A stretch of DNA of 64,000 nucleotides from Prorocentrum cordatum (GCA_963575745.1 CAUYUJ010012113.1:330559-394558), one strand, 5' to 3'. Positions 33,141 to 43,399 are shown, counted from the stretch's first letter. The notes: generated by a model not told the origin, from the sequence alone. Numbers and translations are program-made.

Positions 33141-34912
33141 CTACTCCTTTTCTGAATCCAACGTGAGCGCAAGGCGCTTCCGCAAGATGTTGCGCACTAT
33201 TTGGCGCATCCGTGCACCTTCGTCAGACTGGGCAGCAGTGCCCATGGCATTGGATTGCACCACCATGTAGCGATCATATCCATCATGATTCCGCTGATGA
33301 TATGCTGGATTGATCTTCATGCGGCTGCCAGTGCGCAGCCTGTCCCAGTATTCTTTACATTCCAGTGGTACTCCCAGCGCAGGGGTAAGTTGCCCCGCTG
33401 GGCTGCCAGCAGGTTGCCCCGCAGAACTCTGAGCAGGTTGCCCCGCAGAACGTGGAGCAGCCTTTGGCGCTGGCGCTGCAAACGTTGCCGCGCTCGCCGC
33501 CGATGCGGTAGCACCAGCAGACCCCCTGGGCGCCCTTGGAGTTCCTTGCGGGGTACTGATGTCGAAGTCTGGGTGCTTCTTCTCCCTGGTGTTGTAGGAC
33601 TCGGCATCCTTGTCCCTGGGCACTGCTCCTGGCACCTTCGGTGTTGTAGCAGCGAGCTTATCAGTGCGCTTCGTGGAAGTGGCCTCCCTTGTCCTTCCTT
33701 CCAAATGAGGCGTCCCTCCTGACCTTTGCGTCCGACCTGGTGTAGGGCCGCGGCGTGGCACATGCTCTTTTGGAGTAGGCATGCTGGTGACCTGGAGTAT
33801 GGCTGCTGCGGCGGCCACTGCTGGTCCTCTAGATCGTTGTCGATCAGCGCGTTGCTCAGCAGGTTGCCCCGCGCATCTCTTGCTGTCCCCAAGATCAGGA
33901 TCATCTGGGATCTTCCGCTTCTTCTTCTTGGGCTTAAGATGATCAGGACCAAAAGATGGACTATTGAAGCAGAATCAGAATCACAAAGCGAGGGGAGTTC
34001 GATCGTTTCTGGCTTCGGCTCGTGCGCTGATTTTGCCGTAGACCTTGCCGGCGCCCCGGGGGTACACCGCCGATGACGCTTTATGGGACCTCGATCAGGA
34101 TTCAGATCGTCACCACCTGGCCTCCTGAGAGCCATATTCTTAATGGGTACTTTCATTTTCCATGCAAGTAAGTACTTATCAGCACCGCGCCTCTCGGCTA
34201 TGCATGTAATGATCCAGCCCGCACCTTGAGCGCGGTGAGCAATCCGCCTGCCAGGAGAGAGCTCCATGTCTCTGGTGACAACGCAAGCATGGTTGATCGG
34301 AGTACCAATTTCACAAGTAATGTCCGTGATGCCCGAATCACATGACTCACCGTCGTCAAGGGCAGCTTCCGTAGGATCCACCCTCTTCAGCCGTCTCATC
34401 ATCTTCATCTGCATCAGCTTCTGATTGGCTTTTTCTGGTTCATGGTCGGCAGGTTTCCCTGCGTGCCAATCGCGATTGAACTGCGCCAGGTAGTGATGAG
34501 GAGGCCGCGGCTTGCGTTCGTCGAGGCGACCCCGCCCTGCGCTGAAAAGGGCGCGCGGGGCAGCCGCGGGGCAGCCGCGGGGCAGCCGAAGCAAAGCGGG
34601 TTCTTGGGCGGCATCGCCGCGGGACGCCGCGACATAGCCGCAGCAGCACGACTGAGGACGGCTGCGCAGCTGCAGCACTGCTGTAGCACAGCGACGGGGT
34701 AGCATGTCGGCTACACAGGGACGATCTTCCACGATGGGGATATCCATAGGAACTACATCCTTGACAGGAACAGACACGGTCACGGACCTGGCGGACACAG
34801 AAAAGGAAAGCAACGTGGAGGGCGAACGACAAGAGAGCGCCGAGACGGCACAATGTGCACACGCAAGTCCGGGCATATATAACTCGGTGTGAAACGGCAG
34901 GTGCATGCGCAA
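33141..34912 (-). pseudogene. copia-like element, linker with four packed hairpins
   Basis: Two overlapping frames share this span: 34912-33317 (531 codons) and 33818-33141 (225 codons). The polyprotein probably passes from the first to the second near 33.8 kb. Early residues HYLAQFNRDWHAGKPADHEP resemble part of the minus-strand reading of TIR copy B (VAQFALDWHA). The end carries AGQPA-QSS-AGQPA-GSPA-GQLT from four packed 14-mers. No enzyme motif. Confidence 0.5.
34540..34612 (+). repeat. short GGGGCAGCCGC repeat
   Basis: Three units of GGGGCAGCCGC, then CCGAAGCAAAGCGGG. The same repeat-plus-tail order recurs at 35.6-35.7 kb. Confidence 0.7.
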
Positions 34913-35619
34913 TTGAATGCATGCCCTGGTTGTTGAACAGGTGTAGGAAATTCCGGGGCATGTGATCTCTTACAAAAATCAGTAAGAACAGGCGTCGGTA
35001 GGTCGAAACGGCGAGACACACATGGCCAATAATTGGAGGGCAGTGTGGAAACGCATGCGCGCGCGAGAAAACGCGCGCAACTGAACACGCACACACGAGA
35101 ACGCGTGCGTGAATACAATGGCGCGCGCATGAACTTTCACTGGAAGCGATCGGCGTGAATGGGCTCAGGGAATCGCTTTGCCCCCCCATGCGTCGCCCTC
35201 TTCCTAAAACCATGGGTCTGAAGCTCTTCCCCCGCGATGGGCTAGAGCGCCTAAGATGGCCCAAAATGGCTCCGCGACGGCCCCAGAAAGCCCATGATGA
35301 CCTCAAATATGACTCATGAGCACCCAGCGTCGTTCAAGATACCTTCCAATTTGCCTCCGAGATGCCCCGCGGCCGCCCCAAGGCGGCCCCAAGTGGCCAC
35401 GGCGCCCCCCCAGGAGGCCCCCGGGAAGCCCAACTCCTTTAATGACAATACTATGAACAAGTTGGCGTCGCCTTCTCGTTGTTCCGAGCAGTGTCCGCAG
35501 GCAACAATGCAACTATAATGATGATACCGACTGTGTGGGGCCGGACGGAGTGCCGCGTGCCGCTGGTATTGGCGACCGAAAACACATGTTCAAGTGTAAT
35601 ATGACAGCGCCAGACTGCG
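34613..35619. other. insertion or gap in the retroelement; no gene recognised
   Basis: Alternating purine/pyrimidine ACACGCGCGC-type sequence at 35.04-35.13 kb and a short CCAAGAGG minisatellite at 35.23-35.43 kb. Minus-strand frames are Cys/Arg-rich with no motif. Confidence 0.4.
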
Positions 35620-35875
35620 CCGGGACAGCCGCGGGACAACCACGGGACAGCCGCGGGGCAGCCACGGGACAGCCGCGGGACAGCCGCGGGACAGCCGCGG
35701 GACAGCCGCGGGACAGCCGAAGCAAAGCGGGCCGTCGGGCAATAAAGCTGCGGCCCGGGCCAGTAAAGCCGCGGCCCGCCGCGGGACAGCCGCGGGACAG
35801 CCGCGGGACAGCCGCGGGACATCCGCGGGACAGCCGCGGGACAGCCGCGGGACAGCCGAGGCGCAGGCGAGGCAA
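35620..35875 (+). repeat. 11-bp tandem repeat GGGACAGCCGC, about 20 units in two blocks
   Basis: Block 1 (35626-35715) and block 2 (35778-35860) are separated by CCGAAGCAAAGCGGG and GCCCGGGCCAG. The 11-bp period gives an 11-residue repeat in every frame (for example CPAAVPRLSRG on the minus strand). Confidence 0.85.
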
Positions 35876-35954
35876 ACATGAGGCCAAAATGCGATGGGAG
35901 CTCTGGGAATGGCCTTCAATCGAGTTGTCTGGCATTGAAGATTATCCATGGTTC

Positions 35955-36110
35955 GGATGACGAGGAAGGGAGCGAAGGAGGCAGGAGGGGGGCGAAGGAG
36001 GGAAGAAGGGAGGAGGGAGGAGCGAGGAGGGAGGGAGGAGGGAGGATGAGGGAGGAACGAGGAGGGAGGGACGAGAAGGGAGGAGGGAGGACCAAGGAGG
36101 GATGAAGGGT
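35955..36110 (+). repeat. GGAGGA-type microsatellite
   Basis: Purine-only GGAGGGA and GAAGGGAGGA units. Confidence 0.8.
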
Positions 36111-36798
36111 GGAGGAGCCATGGCAAAGAAACGAATGAGTGAACCCGACGTCGGGGTCACATAAGCCCCCGCCATCAAAGTGCATATTGGGGCTGGTCTT
36201 GTGGGGGGTGATTGCCGTGGGAGGGAGTCCAAGGGCGCGGGATGAGCGGGAAGGTTTTTTGCTGATGATTTATATGTGCTTGTATTGCAATAAAACGGAC
36301 TGTCATTTTCCCGCACAACCAAAATAGCAACAAACGAACGGGGGAAAGGCGCGCGCCACCTGCATCTCACGGGCGATCCCGCTGGACGCCCGTGAGCGCG
36401 AAAACCGCGAAGAGACCCGGACCGACGAAAAGCGCGAGAGACCCCTAAACCTTGCAAGATCTTGCAGTGCCCACCCAATCGGCCAGGGCAGACGAAGGCG
36501 CCCGTGCGGGGCGCGCGCATCATCACAGCGACAACAAAAAACACGCCATGTCCTGAAGCTCGCAGAACGCATCATGGAGCGATGGCGCACGCGCAGATCC
36601 GCAGTCGAATCGGGTTGAAGCTCGCACGGGCTGCGCTAGAGCAGACCGGCGCGCCCGACACTCAAACGCGCCGAAGCTCTAGCTACTCGCGCACGCAGAA
36701 AAGCTGCTCGCTCAATGAAAAAAGCCACGCTCGCAGGAAAGCTGCTCGCCCACAGGGCACGGCTACATTTCGGCTTTTCTTGGGCGGAATTATGCGAA
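36111..36798. other. no gene recognised
   Basis: Unique-looking sequence; frames overlap on both strands. Ends at an 18-G run (36799-36816) that abuts the retroelement linker. Confidence 0.4.
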
Positions 36799-36821
36799 GG
36801 GGGGGGGGGGGGGGGGTCAGT

Positions 36822-38177
36822 TTAAGCCGCGGCCTCCTCAGGTAGTGAGTAGATATCAAGTTCTGCCAAAAAGCTTTGTTTGCTCAATCTCTGTGAGCGT
36901 AGCAGGGGCGTACGCCTTCTCCGCCAGCTGCTCGTCGCATGGTGTTTCATTGGGGGGTCAGTGCAGTACACCCGACCATTTCCATGGGACCAAACCCACG
37001 GCGTCCTTTTGAAATTCGGGCCCCTTGATGGGCGTCTCATGGGACAGCCAAGCCTGTAATCGGCATGGCTGGGGCATCTGCAGCAAGCGCTTATGTGGCG
37101 CTTTCGGTCCTCGATGGTGGCCCTTTTGAGATCGCGCGCGACCAGCTGTTCCAGCGATTTTGAATGCCCCTTATTTGAGAGAATGATAGTGCCTTCATCG
37201 TTTCGCTTGGCCCGACGAAGAATACCAGTGTCGAATTTGATGTTCGTTCCAACCTCTGTTCAACCAGTATTCCATCTGATCTGAAGGCATGTGCTGACGA
37301 GATAATCCACGTGCGCCCCCGCCCTTTACACGCTGTACTTCACCTTCTGGACCTCCTTCTTTGATCATCTTGAGGCGGGTTCCCCCGCGGGCGCCCCCTC
37401 CTGGGGGGGGCATGCGCTCTTGGCGCCTGTCCAGGCGGGCCACTTGAAGTTCCCACCTCGGGAGGGTGAAGACGCTGAACGCCGCCCGAAAGAGCGCCGC
37501 TGGGGCGGGCTCGCACCCGATCTGGCGAGGGACTAGGAGCTCGACCGCGACGCGCCAGACGGTCATCATCTCCCTGTTCGTCCTCGTCGCCCATTGGCGA
37601 AAGACTTTGGTCGTCATGGTACTTCTTCTTCCTTATCAAGGGTGGGCGACTTGGCGCTCGCCTCGGACTGCTAGCGGACCGATCTGTCGCAACAGAAATA
37701 TGCGGAAATTGTTCATTATGTCCAAGCTCAGATTGAATGCGTTCAGATAGGTCACCAGCGTTGCGCGGGGTTCCCCGCAATGGATCATCATCTACCGATG
37801 CTGCGTTTGCCGGATTTCCAACCACACGAGGATGAAGCATTGCATGTGCTTCTTCATCCGTTGCAGGAATGGTAGATTCTGGGTCCGCGGGTGCCCCCGC
37901 CACACCAGAATCACCTTCGACGGGCATATGGAAGTTCTCGACAAACTCAACATCTGCAGGTTGCCCCGCGATGGGCGCACCCAGCCACTCAGCCAAGTCG
38001 ACGTCGCCGTGGCCAGCGAACACCTCCTCGAACAACTCGCCGGCGTTATTCTCGAGGGTCATGCTGGCACTTAGATACCTGGCAGCCATGAAATGAATAA
38101 CTGTGGCTGAGCCGTCGGCAGGGTCGGCCAAAAGCGACCCCCAATCAACATACTGTATGTCGGAATCCGTTTTGGCC
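36822..38177 (-). pseudogene. copia-like element, linker after gag (copy 2)
   Basis: Continues gag copy 2. The frame 38131-37340 reads VIHFMAARYLSASMTLENNA then acidic Pro-rich sequence with AGQPA (37956) and AGAPA (37887). The frame 37617-37195 overlaps it and continues with MPSDQMEYWLNRGWNEHQIR. The frame 37040-36822 ends in LDIYSLPEEAAA at the poly-G run. At least two frameshifts. Confidence 0.55.
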
Positions 38178-38821
38178 TAATATATTGACGGGCCCCTGCC
38201 TCTTCCATCACCTTGGGGGCACTCGCGTCGGAAACGTTGTGCACCCCATGATTCTACCGTTGGCATCCTTTGGATTTCCTCGTCGCCCTTTACCTTTACC
38301 TGATGTATGCCTACGGCTTCTGCCAGCGCCTAAAAAAAATGTTTTCGCACTGGTGCCCAGTGGAAGACGCTAGGGATGCTAGTATGCCTCTACAATGTAG
38401 TCGCCGACGCTTACCTTCGCCTTCTCTTCGACCCTTGCCTTTTCCTTTAAGATGTCCGCCGTACCATGCGTCTTACCCTTCTGACTGGTCTCTTCATGAA
38501 CCTCCGCCAACGGCGCTTGTGCTTTTGATGGCCAAAAAATTACCGCTGAGCTTGCTGCTCTTCGGTAAGGTATGTAGACATATCAGAGTAGTCCAAAGCG
38601 GTAGCTTCATCATCAGAAGACGCGTCGGTATCGGTGCCGGAGTCGAAGTCGGACGCGGCGGGTTGCCCCGCAGAGCACATCCGGGTCATAGCTTGTATAA
38701 GGGAGACCGCGTCGGGCGGCCCCCTAGATCTGGCCCAGGGGTCTTGCGACCCCGAGGCCGCTCCGCCATTCTGAGCCAACAGTGTTGTGGTCTCAGTCGG
38801 CGGTATAGCAGTTTGCCCTGC
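37375..38821 (-). repeat. 14-bp micro-hairpin family, copies in gag copy 2 and its linker
   Basis: Perfect GCGGG/CCCGC stems: 37375 (loop TTCC), 37765 (GTTC), 37887 (TGCC), 38658 (TTGC). 37956 is GCAGG/TTGC/CCCGC. Decayed: 37809 (GCCGG/ATTT/CCAAC) and 38808 (GCAGT/TTGC/CCTGC). 37887, 37956 and 38658 read AGxPA; 37375 and 37765 are in other frames. Copy 38658 lies just before a DFDSGTDTD motif that gag copy 1 also has, without the hairpin. Confidence 0.8.
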
Positions 38822-39260
38822 ATCGGCCTCTGCGTGGAAGGTTTCGGTTCGGTGACCGTTACTAAAAATACCACCAATGTTGCCAGGGGCCCTCTCAGCT
38901 ATGTGAGCATCTGACCTCGTACGTTCGAGGAGAGCATCAAATTGTGCTTGGCCCCTCGGCATGTGGCGGTTCAGAGGCAGCAGGAATTGCTGTGCCCGCG
39001 ACGCCCCCGCTCCCAGAGCTCTGAATAATATTACTGCTGATATCTGGGATCTGGAAGTTGGGGATGTTGAAGCCGGCGGCTTCGGCTTCGTAGCGGGCTA
39101 TTCTCGAACCGCGCTAACGTCTGGTCGATTCGTTCTCCCGCGTGGACACGGGAATCAATGAGAGCCGTGCCAGAGTTGGGTTGGCTTTCATCTTCTAGGA
39201 TCTCGAATTTGGTACGTCAGAGGAACATAATGTAGGTGGTGCAGTCGGTGCGGCGACCAC
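38178..39260 (-). pseudogene. copia-like gag, copy 2
   Basis: Shares with copy 1 at 1.3-2.6 kb: YIMFL, GERIDQTLARFE, PNFQI, LFRALGAG, FDALLERTRS, ERAPGNIGG and DFDSGTDTD. The start is truncated at 39260. Internal TGA near 39.22 kb and frameshifts near 39.09 and 38.5 kb break it. The Gly/Arg/Lys tract and part of the knuckle region survive (SGKGKGRRGNP, FRRECPQ) but the CCHC set is incomplete, unlike copy 1. Confidence 0.7.
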
Positions 39261-40124
39261 CTATATTGACATGTGATGTTCATTCCCCTTTGGCCTTTGT
39301 CCGGCAGGTGCCTCTTGCGCGACCTCAAGCGGCCCCGCAAACACACAAAAAAGCTCCCAAACGGCAGGAAAACGGCCGCCACACGGCCAAACAGGCCATT
39401 CGACCACCGCCCCATACAATTTATCTCTTCAGTTTTTGCGACGCGGATTTTCGTTGGTGGTCACGTTTCCAATTCTGTTTTTCCTATAATTTAAAAAATC
39501 ATGCTCTTTTTTGTCAACGTAAAAACCAAAGGCTCATGTTCTCTAAAATACAAGACTCCCGCGTTCGTTCCGCGTACAATCAATGGTTTTGCGGGTGTGA
39601 TTTCTGCATGTCAAGCAAAAAGATCGCTGCAATTGTGCGTTTCCTGTCGACCTGTAGCTGCAATATTCACTTCGAACACGACCTCTAGTATAAAAGAAAT
39701 CGTCGAACACAATATATTACAAAGGTCTCCGCGCAGCATCTACTCGCCTTCGGCCCGTCCCGCCGCCGAGCCTGGGTTAGGGATGCTCGCTGGGATCCTT
39801 TGGGAATATTTGGGGGGTGGGGGGGGGAGGGGGGGGGGGGGTTCGCGGGCCCTGGGGCCTCTTTGGGGATTTCTTTGGATTCAAGAATGGTGAACCTCTA
39901 TATCTTGCTGTTCTTCCTTGGGCACTCGCAGACGCCGCGACGCCTGGCATCGCCCCGGGGACTAGTCTCCAGGAGAGGAGGAAGGCGCTCTCTCTGCCGG
40001 CCGGCCAGCCGGCCAGAGGGGGAGGAGGGCGGAGGGATGGAGGGAGGGACCAGGAGTCCAGGAGTCAGGGGTCCAGGAGATCCAGGCGGGAGGACATGAT
40101 ATGGGCGATTTTCCCTAGCAGCGC
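39261..40124. other. no gene recognised; G-runs at 39.8 kb
   Basis: A/T-richer sequence to 39.75 kb, then G-runs at 39814-39842 and a GCCGGCCGGCC palindrome near 39998. Confidence 0.4.
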
Positions 40125-41136
40125 ATGCAATGATACCAAATTCGTAAATGCCTGCGCATCAGAGAGTCCAAGAAACCATCCATTTCCATCCTGTCCGTCT
40201 CCTCAGTTCCTCCTCTCAGAACATATATGATGGCCAGGGCGGGCGGGCGGCCAACGAGGCGCGCCGTTCCGGCGTAACAAACTTACGCTGCGGCTGTCCC
40301 CGGCCCGCCCCCTCGCCTGGAGCAGAGGCCACATGCCCGGGCATCGCAGAATCCAGAAACGTCATCCCTCCATGCCGTACCTGTCCTCTCTTCCTCCTCT
40401 CAAAACATCTGCGATGGCCAGGGCGGGCGGCAAGGCACGCCACTCCGGCGCCACTCCGGCGCGACAACCAGAGCAGAGGCCGAAGTCGGCGGCAGCGGCT
40501 ACTACGACGGCAAGACATCCCCCTAGCGGGAACTGTCTTCCGGAGTGGCACGCGAGGAAGGGAAGGGCGGGCTGACCATTGTTCAGACGTCCATTCCCTG
40601 TGTTTGTTCTTGTTGATTTCGTGCGTGTTTTTTTTTTCGCCAATGCAATGATGCCAAATTCGTAAATGCCTGCGCATCAGAGAATCCAAGAAACCCAGAA
40701 TTTCTAAGAAACCCCATCCATCCTGTCCGTCTCCTCAGTTCCTCCTCTCAGAACATATATGATGCTGATGGCCAGGGCGGACGGGCGCGGCTAGCTAGGC
40801 GCGCCACTCTAGCGCAACGAACTTACGCTGCGGCTGTCCCCTCGGCCGGAGCAGAGGCCAAATGCCAAATGTCAGGGCATCAAAGAATCCAGAAACGTCA
40901 TCCCTCCAAACCTGTCCTCTTCCTACTCTCAAAACATCTATGATGGCCAGGGCGGGCGGCAAGGCGCGCCACTCCAGCGTGACGCCACTCCGGCGCGACA
41001 ACCCGGCAGCGGCTAACGACGGCAAGACATTCCCCGAACTGTTTTCCGGAGTGGCACGCGAGGAAGGGGGGGGCCCTGGCCATCGTTCGGACGCCCATTC
41101 ATACCCTGTGTTTTGTTTCGTTTCGATTTTTTTTTG
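40125..41136 (+). repeat. two direct repeats, period 518 bp
   Basis: ATGCAATGATRCCAAATTCG starts each copy (40125, 40643). Both then show CCTCAGTTCCTCCTCTCAGA, GGCCAGGGCGGGCGG twice, CCAGAAACGTCATCCCTCC, and TTCCGGAGTGGCACGCGAGG before a T-run. Within each copy the GGCCAGGGCGGGCGG block is itself duplicated. Confidence 0.8.
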
Positions 41137-41212
41137 TTCTTCAACCATCCTGTGGTGTTGGGTCCTCGTTTTGAAGAGACGGTGCCCCGCGTCTCCTTCC
41201 TCCTCCTCTCCT

Positions 41213-41400
41213 CCTCCGCCTCCTCTCCCCTCCTATCATCCTCATCGTCATCATCATCATCGTCATCATCATCATTATCATCATCATTATCATCATCATC
41301 GTCATCAGCATCAACATCATGGCCGCCATCATAACCATCATCGTCATCATCACCATCATCGTCGTCATCACCATCATCGTTGTCCTCGTCGCCATCATCG
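41213..41400 (+). repeat. ATC microsatellite
   Basis: ATCATC and GTCATC units; adjoins the 90-bp satellite. Confidence 0.85.
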
Positions 41401-42430
41401 CACGTTTCGTGGCCCCATACGGAGCTCCACCGAAGGTCCCCCGCATGCGTCCCGCACGCCCATTTTGGCATACCCCTCACACGCTTCGTGGCCCCATAGG
41501 GAGCTCCATTTACGGTCCAAGTGGCGCAGCTCGCACGGCGCCACCGCTCCATTTTGGCACGCCCCTCACACGTTTCGTGGCCCCTCAGGGAGCTCCACCT
41601 GAGGTCCAAGTGGCGCAGCTCGCATGGCGCCACCGCCCCATTTTGGCACACCCCTCACGAATTTCGCGGCCCCTCAGGGAGCTCCTTTTGGCACACCCCC
41701 CACACGCTTCGTGGCCCCATAGGGAGCTCCACCTCAGGTCCACGTGGCGCAGCTCGCATGGCGCCACCGTCCCTTTTTGGCACGCCCCTCACACGTTTCG
41801 TGGCCCCATAGGGAGCTCCACCTGAGGTCCAAGTGGCGCAGCTCGCATGGCGCCACCGCCCCATTTTGGCACACCCCTCACAGATTTCGTGGCCCCTCAG
41901 GGAGCTCCACCTGAGGTCCAAGTGGCGCAGCTCGCATGGCGCCACCGCCCCATTTTGGCACACCCCTCACACGTTTCGTGGCCCCTCAGGGGGCTCCTTT
42001 TGGCACACCCCTCACACGTTTCGTGGCCCCATAGGGGGCTCCACCTAAGGTCCACGTGGCGCAGCACGCATGGCGCCACCGTCCCTTCTGGCACACCCCC
42101 CACACGTTTCGTGGCCCCCATAGGGAACTCCATTCACGGTCCAAGTGGCGCAGCTCGCATGGCGCCACCGCCCCATTTTGGCACACCCCTCACAGATTCC
42201 GTGGCCCCTCAGGGAGCTCCACCTGAGGTCCAAGTGGCGCAGCTCGCATGGCGCCACCGCCCCTTTTTGGCACACCCCTCACACGTTTCGTGGCCCCTCA
42301 GGGAGTTGCACCTAAGGTCCCAGTGGCGCAGTTCGCATGGCACCCCTTCACACGTTTCGTGGCCCCACAGGGAGCTCCATCTCAGGTCCAAGTGGCGCAC
42401 CCCACATGGCGCCGCAGCCCCACTGCGCAC
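41400..42430 (+). repeat. 90-bp satellite, 13 units
   Basis: CGTTTCGTGGCCCC recurs near 41402, 41481, 41571, 41662, 41703, 41793, 41884, 41975, 42017, 42104, 42195, 42287 and 42353. Units are 90-91 bp with two shortened by half. The rest of the unit includes AAGTGGCGCAGCTCGCATGG and CCCCATTTTGGCACACCCC. Short open frames here are repeat by-products. Confidence 0.9.
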
Positions 42431-42456
42431 TGCCCCCTCGGCCGAGTCGCCCAGGC

Positions 42457-42729
42457 GTGATCCTGGACTGCGGCCGCCACGAGGTCGGGAACGGCAAGAA
42501 GGAGGACGACGACTGGTGGCTGGAGCTCTATGCGCTGCTCTCGCGCGCCACGCGCCACGAGGACCTCCTGCTCATGCGGGCGCCGCGCATCGAGTTCTTC
42601 CTGGCAGGACCGCCGGAGGGCATGCGCAAGCAGCTGGGGCAGTTTGCAGCGCGCACGAAGCGGCGCAGGAGGGGGGCGACGGCCCTCGCCAGGGAGCTCG
42701 GCTTCACCGAGTTTATCCGCGAGGCCTGA
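42457..42729 (+). CDS. candidate terminal exon, about 90 codons, unknown family
   Basis: After the satellite, CGCCCAG (a possible acceptor ending near 42456) precedes VILDCGRHEVGNGKKEDDD, then WWLELYALLSRATRHEDLLL, a basic stretch (ARTKRRRRGATALAREL) and a stop at 42727-42729. Amphipathic helices and balanced composition look like real protein, unlike the repeat shadows around it. No family recognised; upstream exons are not found. Confidence 0.4.
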   Translation: MILDCGRHEVGNGKKEDDDWWLELYALLSRATRHEDLLLMRAPRIEFFLAGPPEGMRKQLGQFAARTKRRRRGATALARELGFTEFIREA

Positions 42730-43399
42730 CCTGAGGAGCGCCCCCCCCGAGCCGCGCCTTCTCTCGACTGCCCGCATAATTGTTCGGCCTCGCGCCGCGG
42801 ACGACCCGCGCGCGTCGCTGGGACCCTCTCGGGGCGACCAGCGCGCGTCGCGGGGATTCCGCGCGGCGCTCTGCTCAGCGCCTCGCTCGCCCGTCGTCGC
42901 TCTGCCCAGCGGCCGGAGCCTTGCCCGCAATCAGCCGGCCGGCTAGCTCTCTGTGCTCCGCGCAGCGGACGACCTGCGCGCGTCGCTGGGACCCCTCCGC
43001 GGCGACCTGCGCGCGTCGCGGGGGCCCCGCGCTGCTCTGCGCCCGCAGCTTTGGATTTTTGGAGCGCGCAGGCAAAGAGGGGGGAAAAGATGGGGCGGAA
43101 GCGGGTGCGATCCCCGTGAGGGGCGTGCCGACATGGGCGTCGCGGCGCGCGGGCGCTGCCGTCGGGGTTCCCGCGGAAGCTGCCTGCGGCGGCCACGCCC
43201 AGTGTCGCGAGTGTTCGGACAGGCATGCTCGAGCCATTCGCATTCATATACATTTACACTAGGCGTAGCCAAGATCGCACTCATGCAACTATACTCACTC
43301 CCACGCAGACCCATTCACACTCAGACTCTCTCGCGCTCTGGCTCACCCGCGTTCATTCTTTCGTAATTTGACCTATCGTATTCCTTTGCGTTGTGTACC
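42730..43399. other. no gene recognised; GC-rich
   Basis: CGCGCGTCGC-type repeats (GACCTGCGCGCGTCGC at 42837, 42970, 43005). Frames overlap on both strands. Confidence 0.4.

Larger units (their letters stand above)
25356..34462 (-). repeat. 14-bp micro-hairpin family, copies in the main retroelement
   Basis: Perfect stems: 25356 (loop GTTC), 25469 (TTGC), 28328 (TTCC), 29401 (TGCC), 30494 and 31111 (TGTC), 31138 (CTGC), 31950 (TTGC), 34449 (TTTC), all GCAGG/CCTGC; 33397 GCTGG/GCTG/CCAGC. One-arm variants GCAGG/CCCGC: 30608, 32100, 33409, 33433, 33859. Near copies: 27548, 29764, 30563, 31776, 33385. Each is 14 bp. In the coding frame most read Ala-Gly-X-Pro-Ala; 25356, 27548 and 33859 do not. 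From 33385 to 33446 four copies are packed head to tail, partly sharing the terminal GC. Confidence 0.8.

Noticed and set aside
34560-35875. CPAAVPRLSRG repeat protein on the minus strand
   Set aside because: It is the 11-bp repeat read in any frame; no start, splice site or non-repeat domain supports it.
133-38821. Micro-hairpins as a CRISPR array
   Set aside because: Units are only 14 bp, the spacing ranges from 24 bp to kilobases, and they lie inside eukaryotic retroelement coding sequence.
39980-40020. GCCGGCCGGCC palindrome as an origin or attachment site
   Set aside because: It is a short GC dyad in GC-rich DNA with no accompanying gene or repeat structure.
41013-41651. Asp-rich minus-strand frame
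   Set aside because: It is the translation of the ATC microsatellite and the 90-bp satellite.
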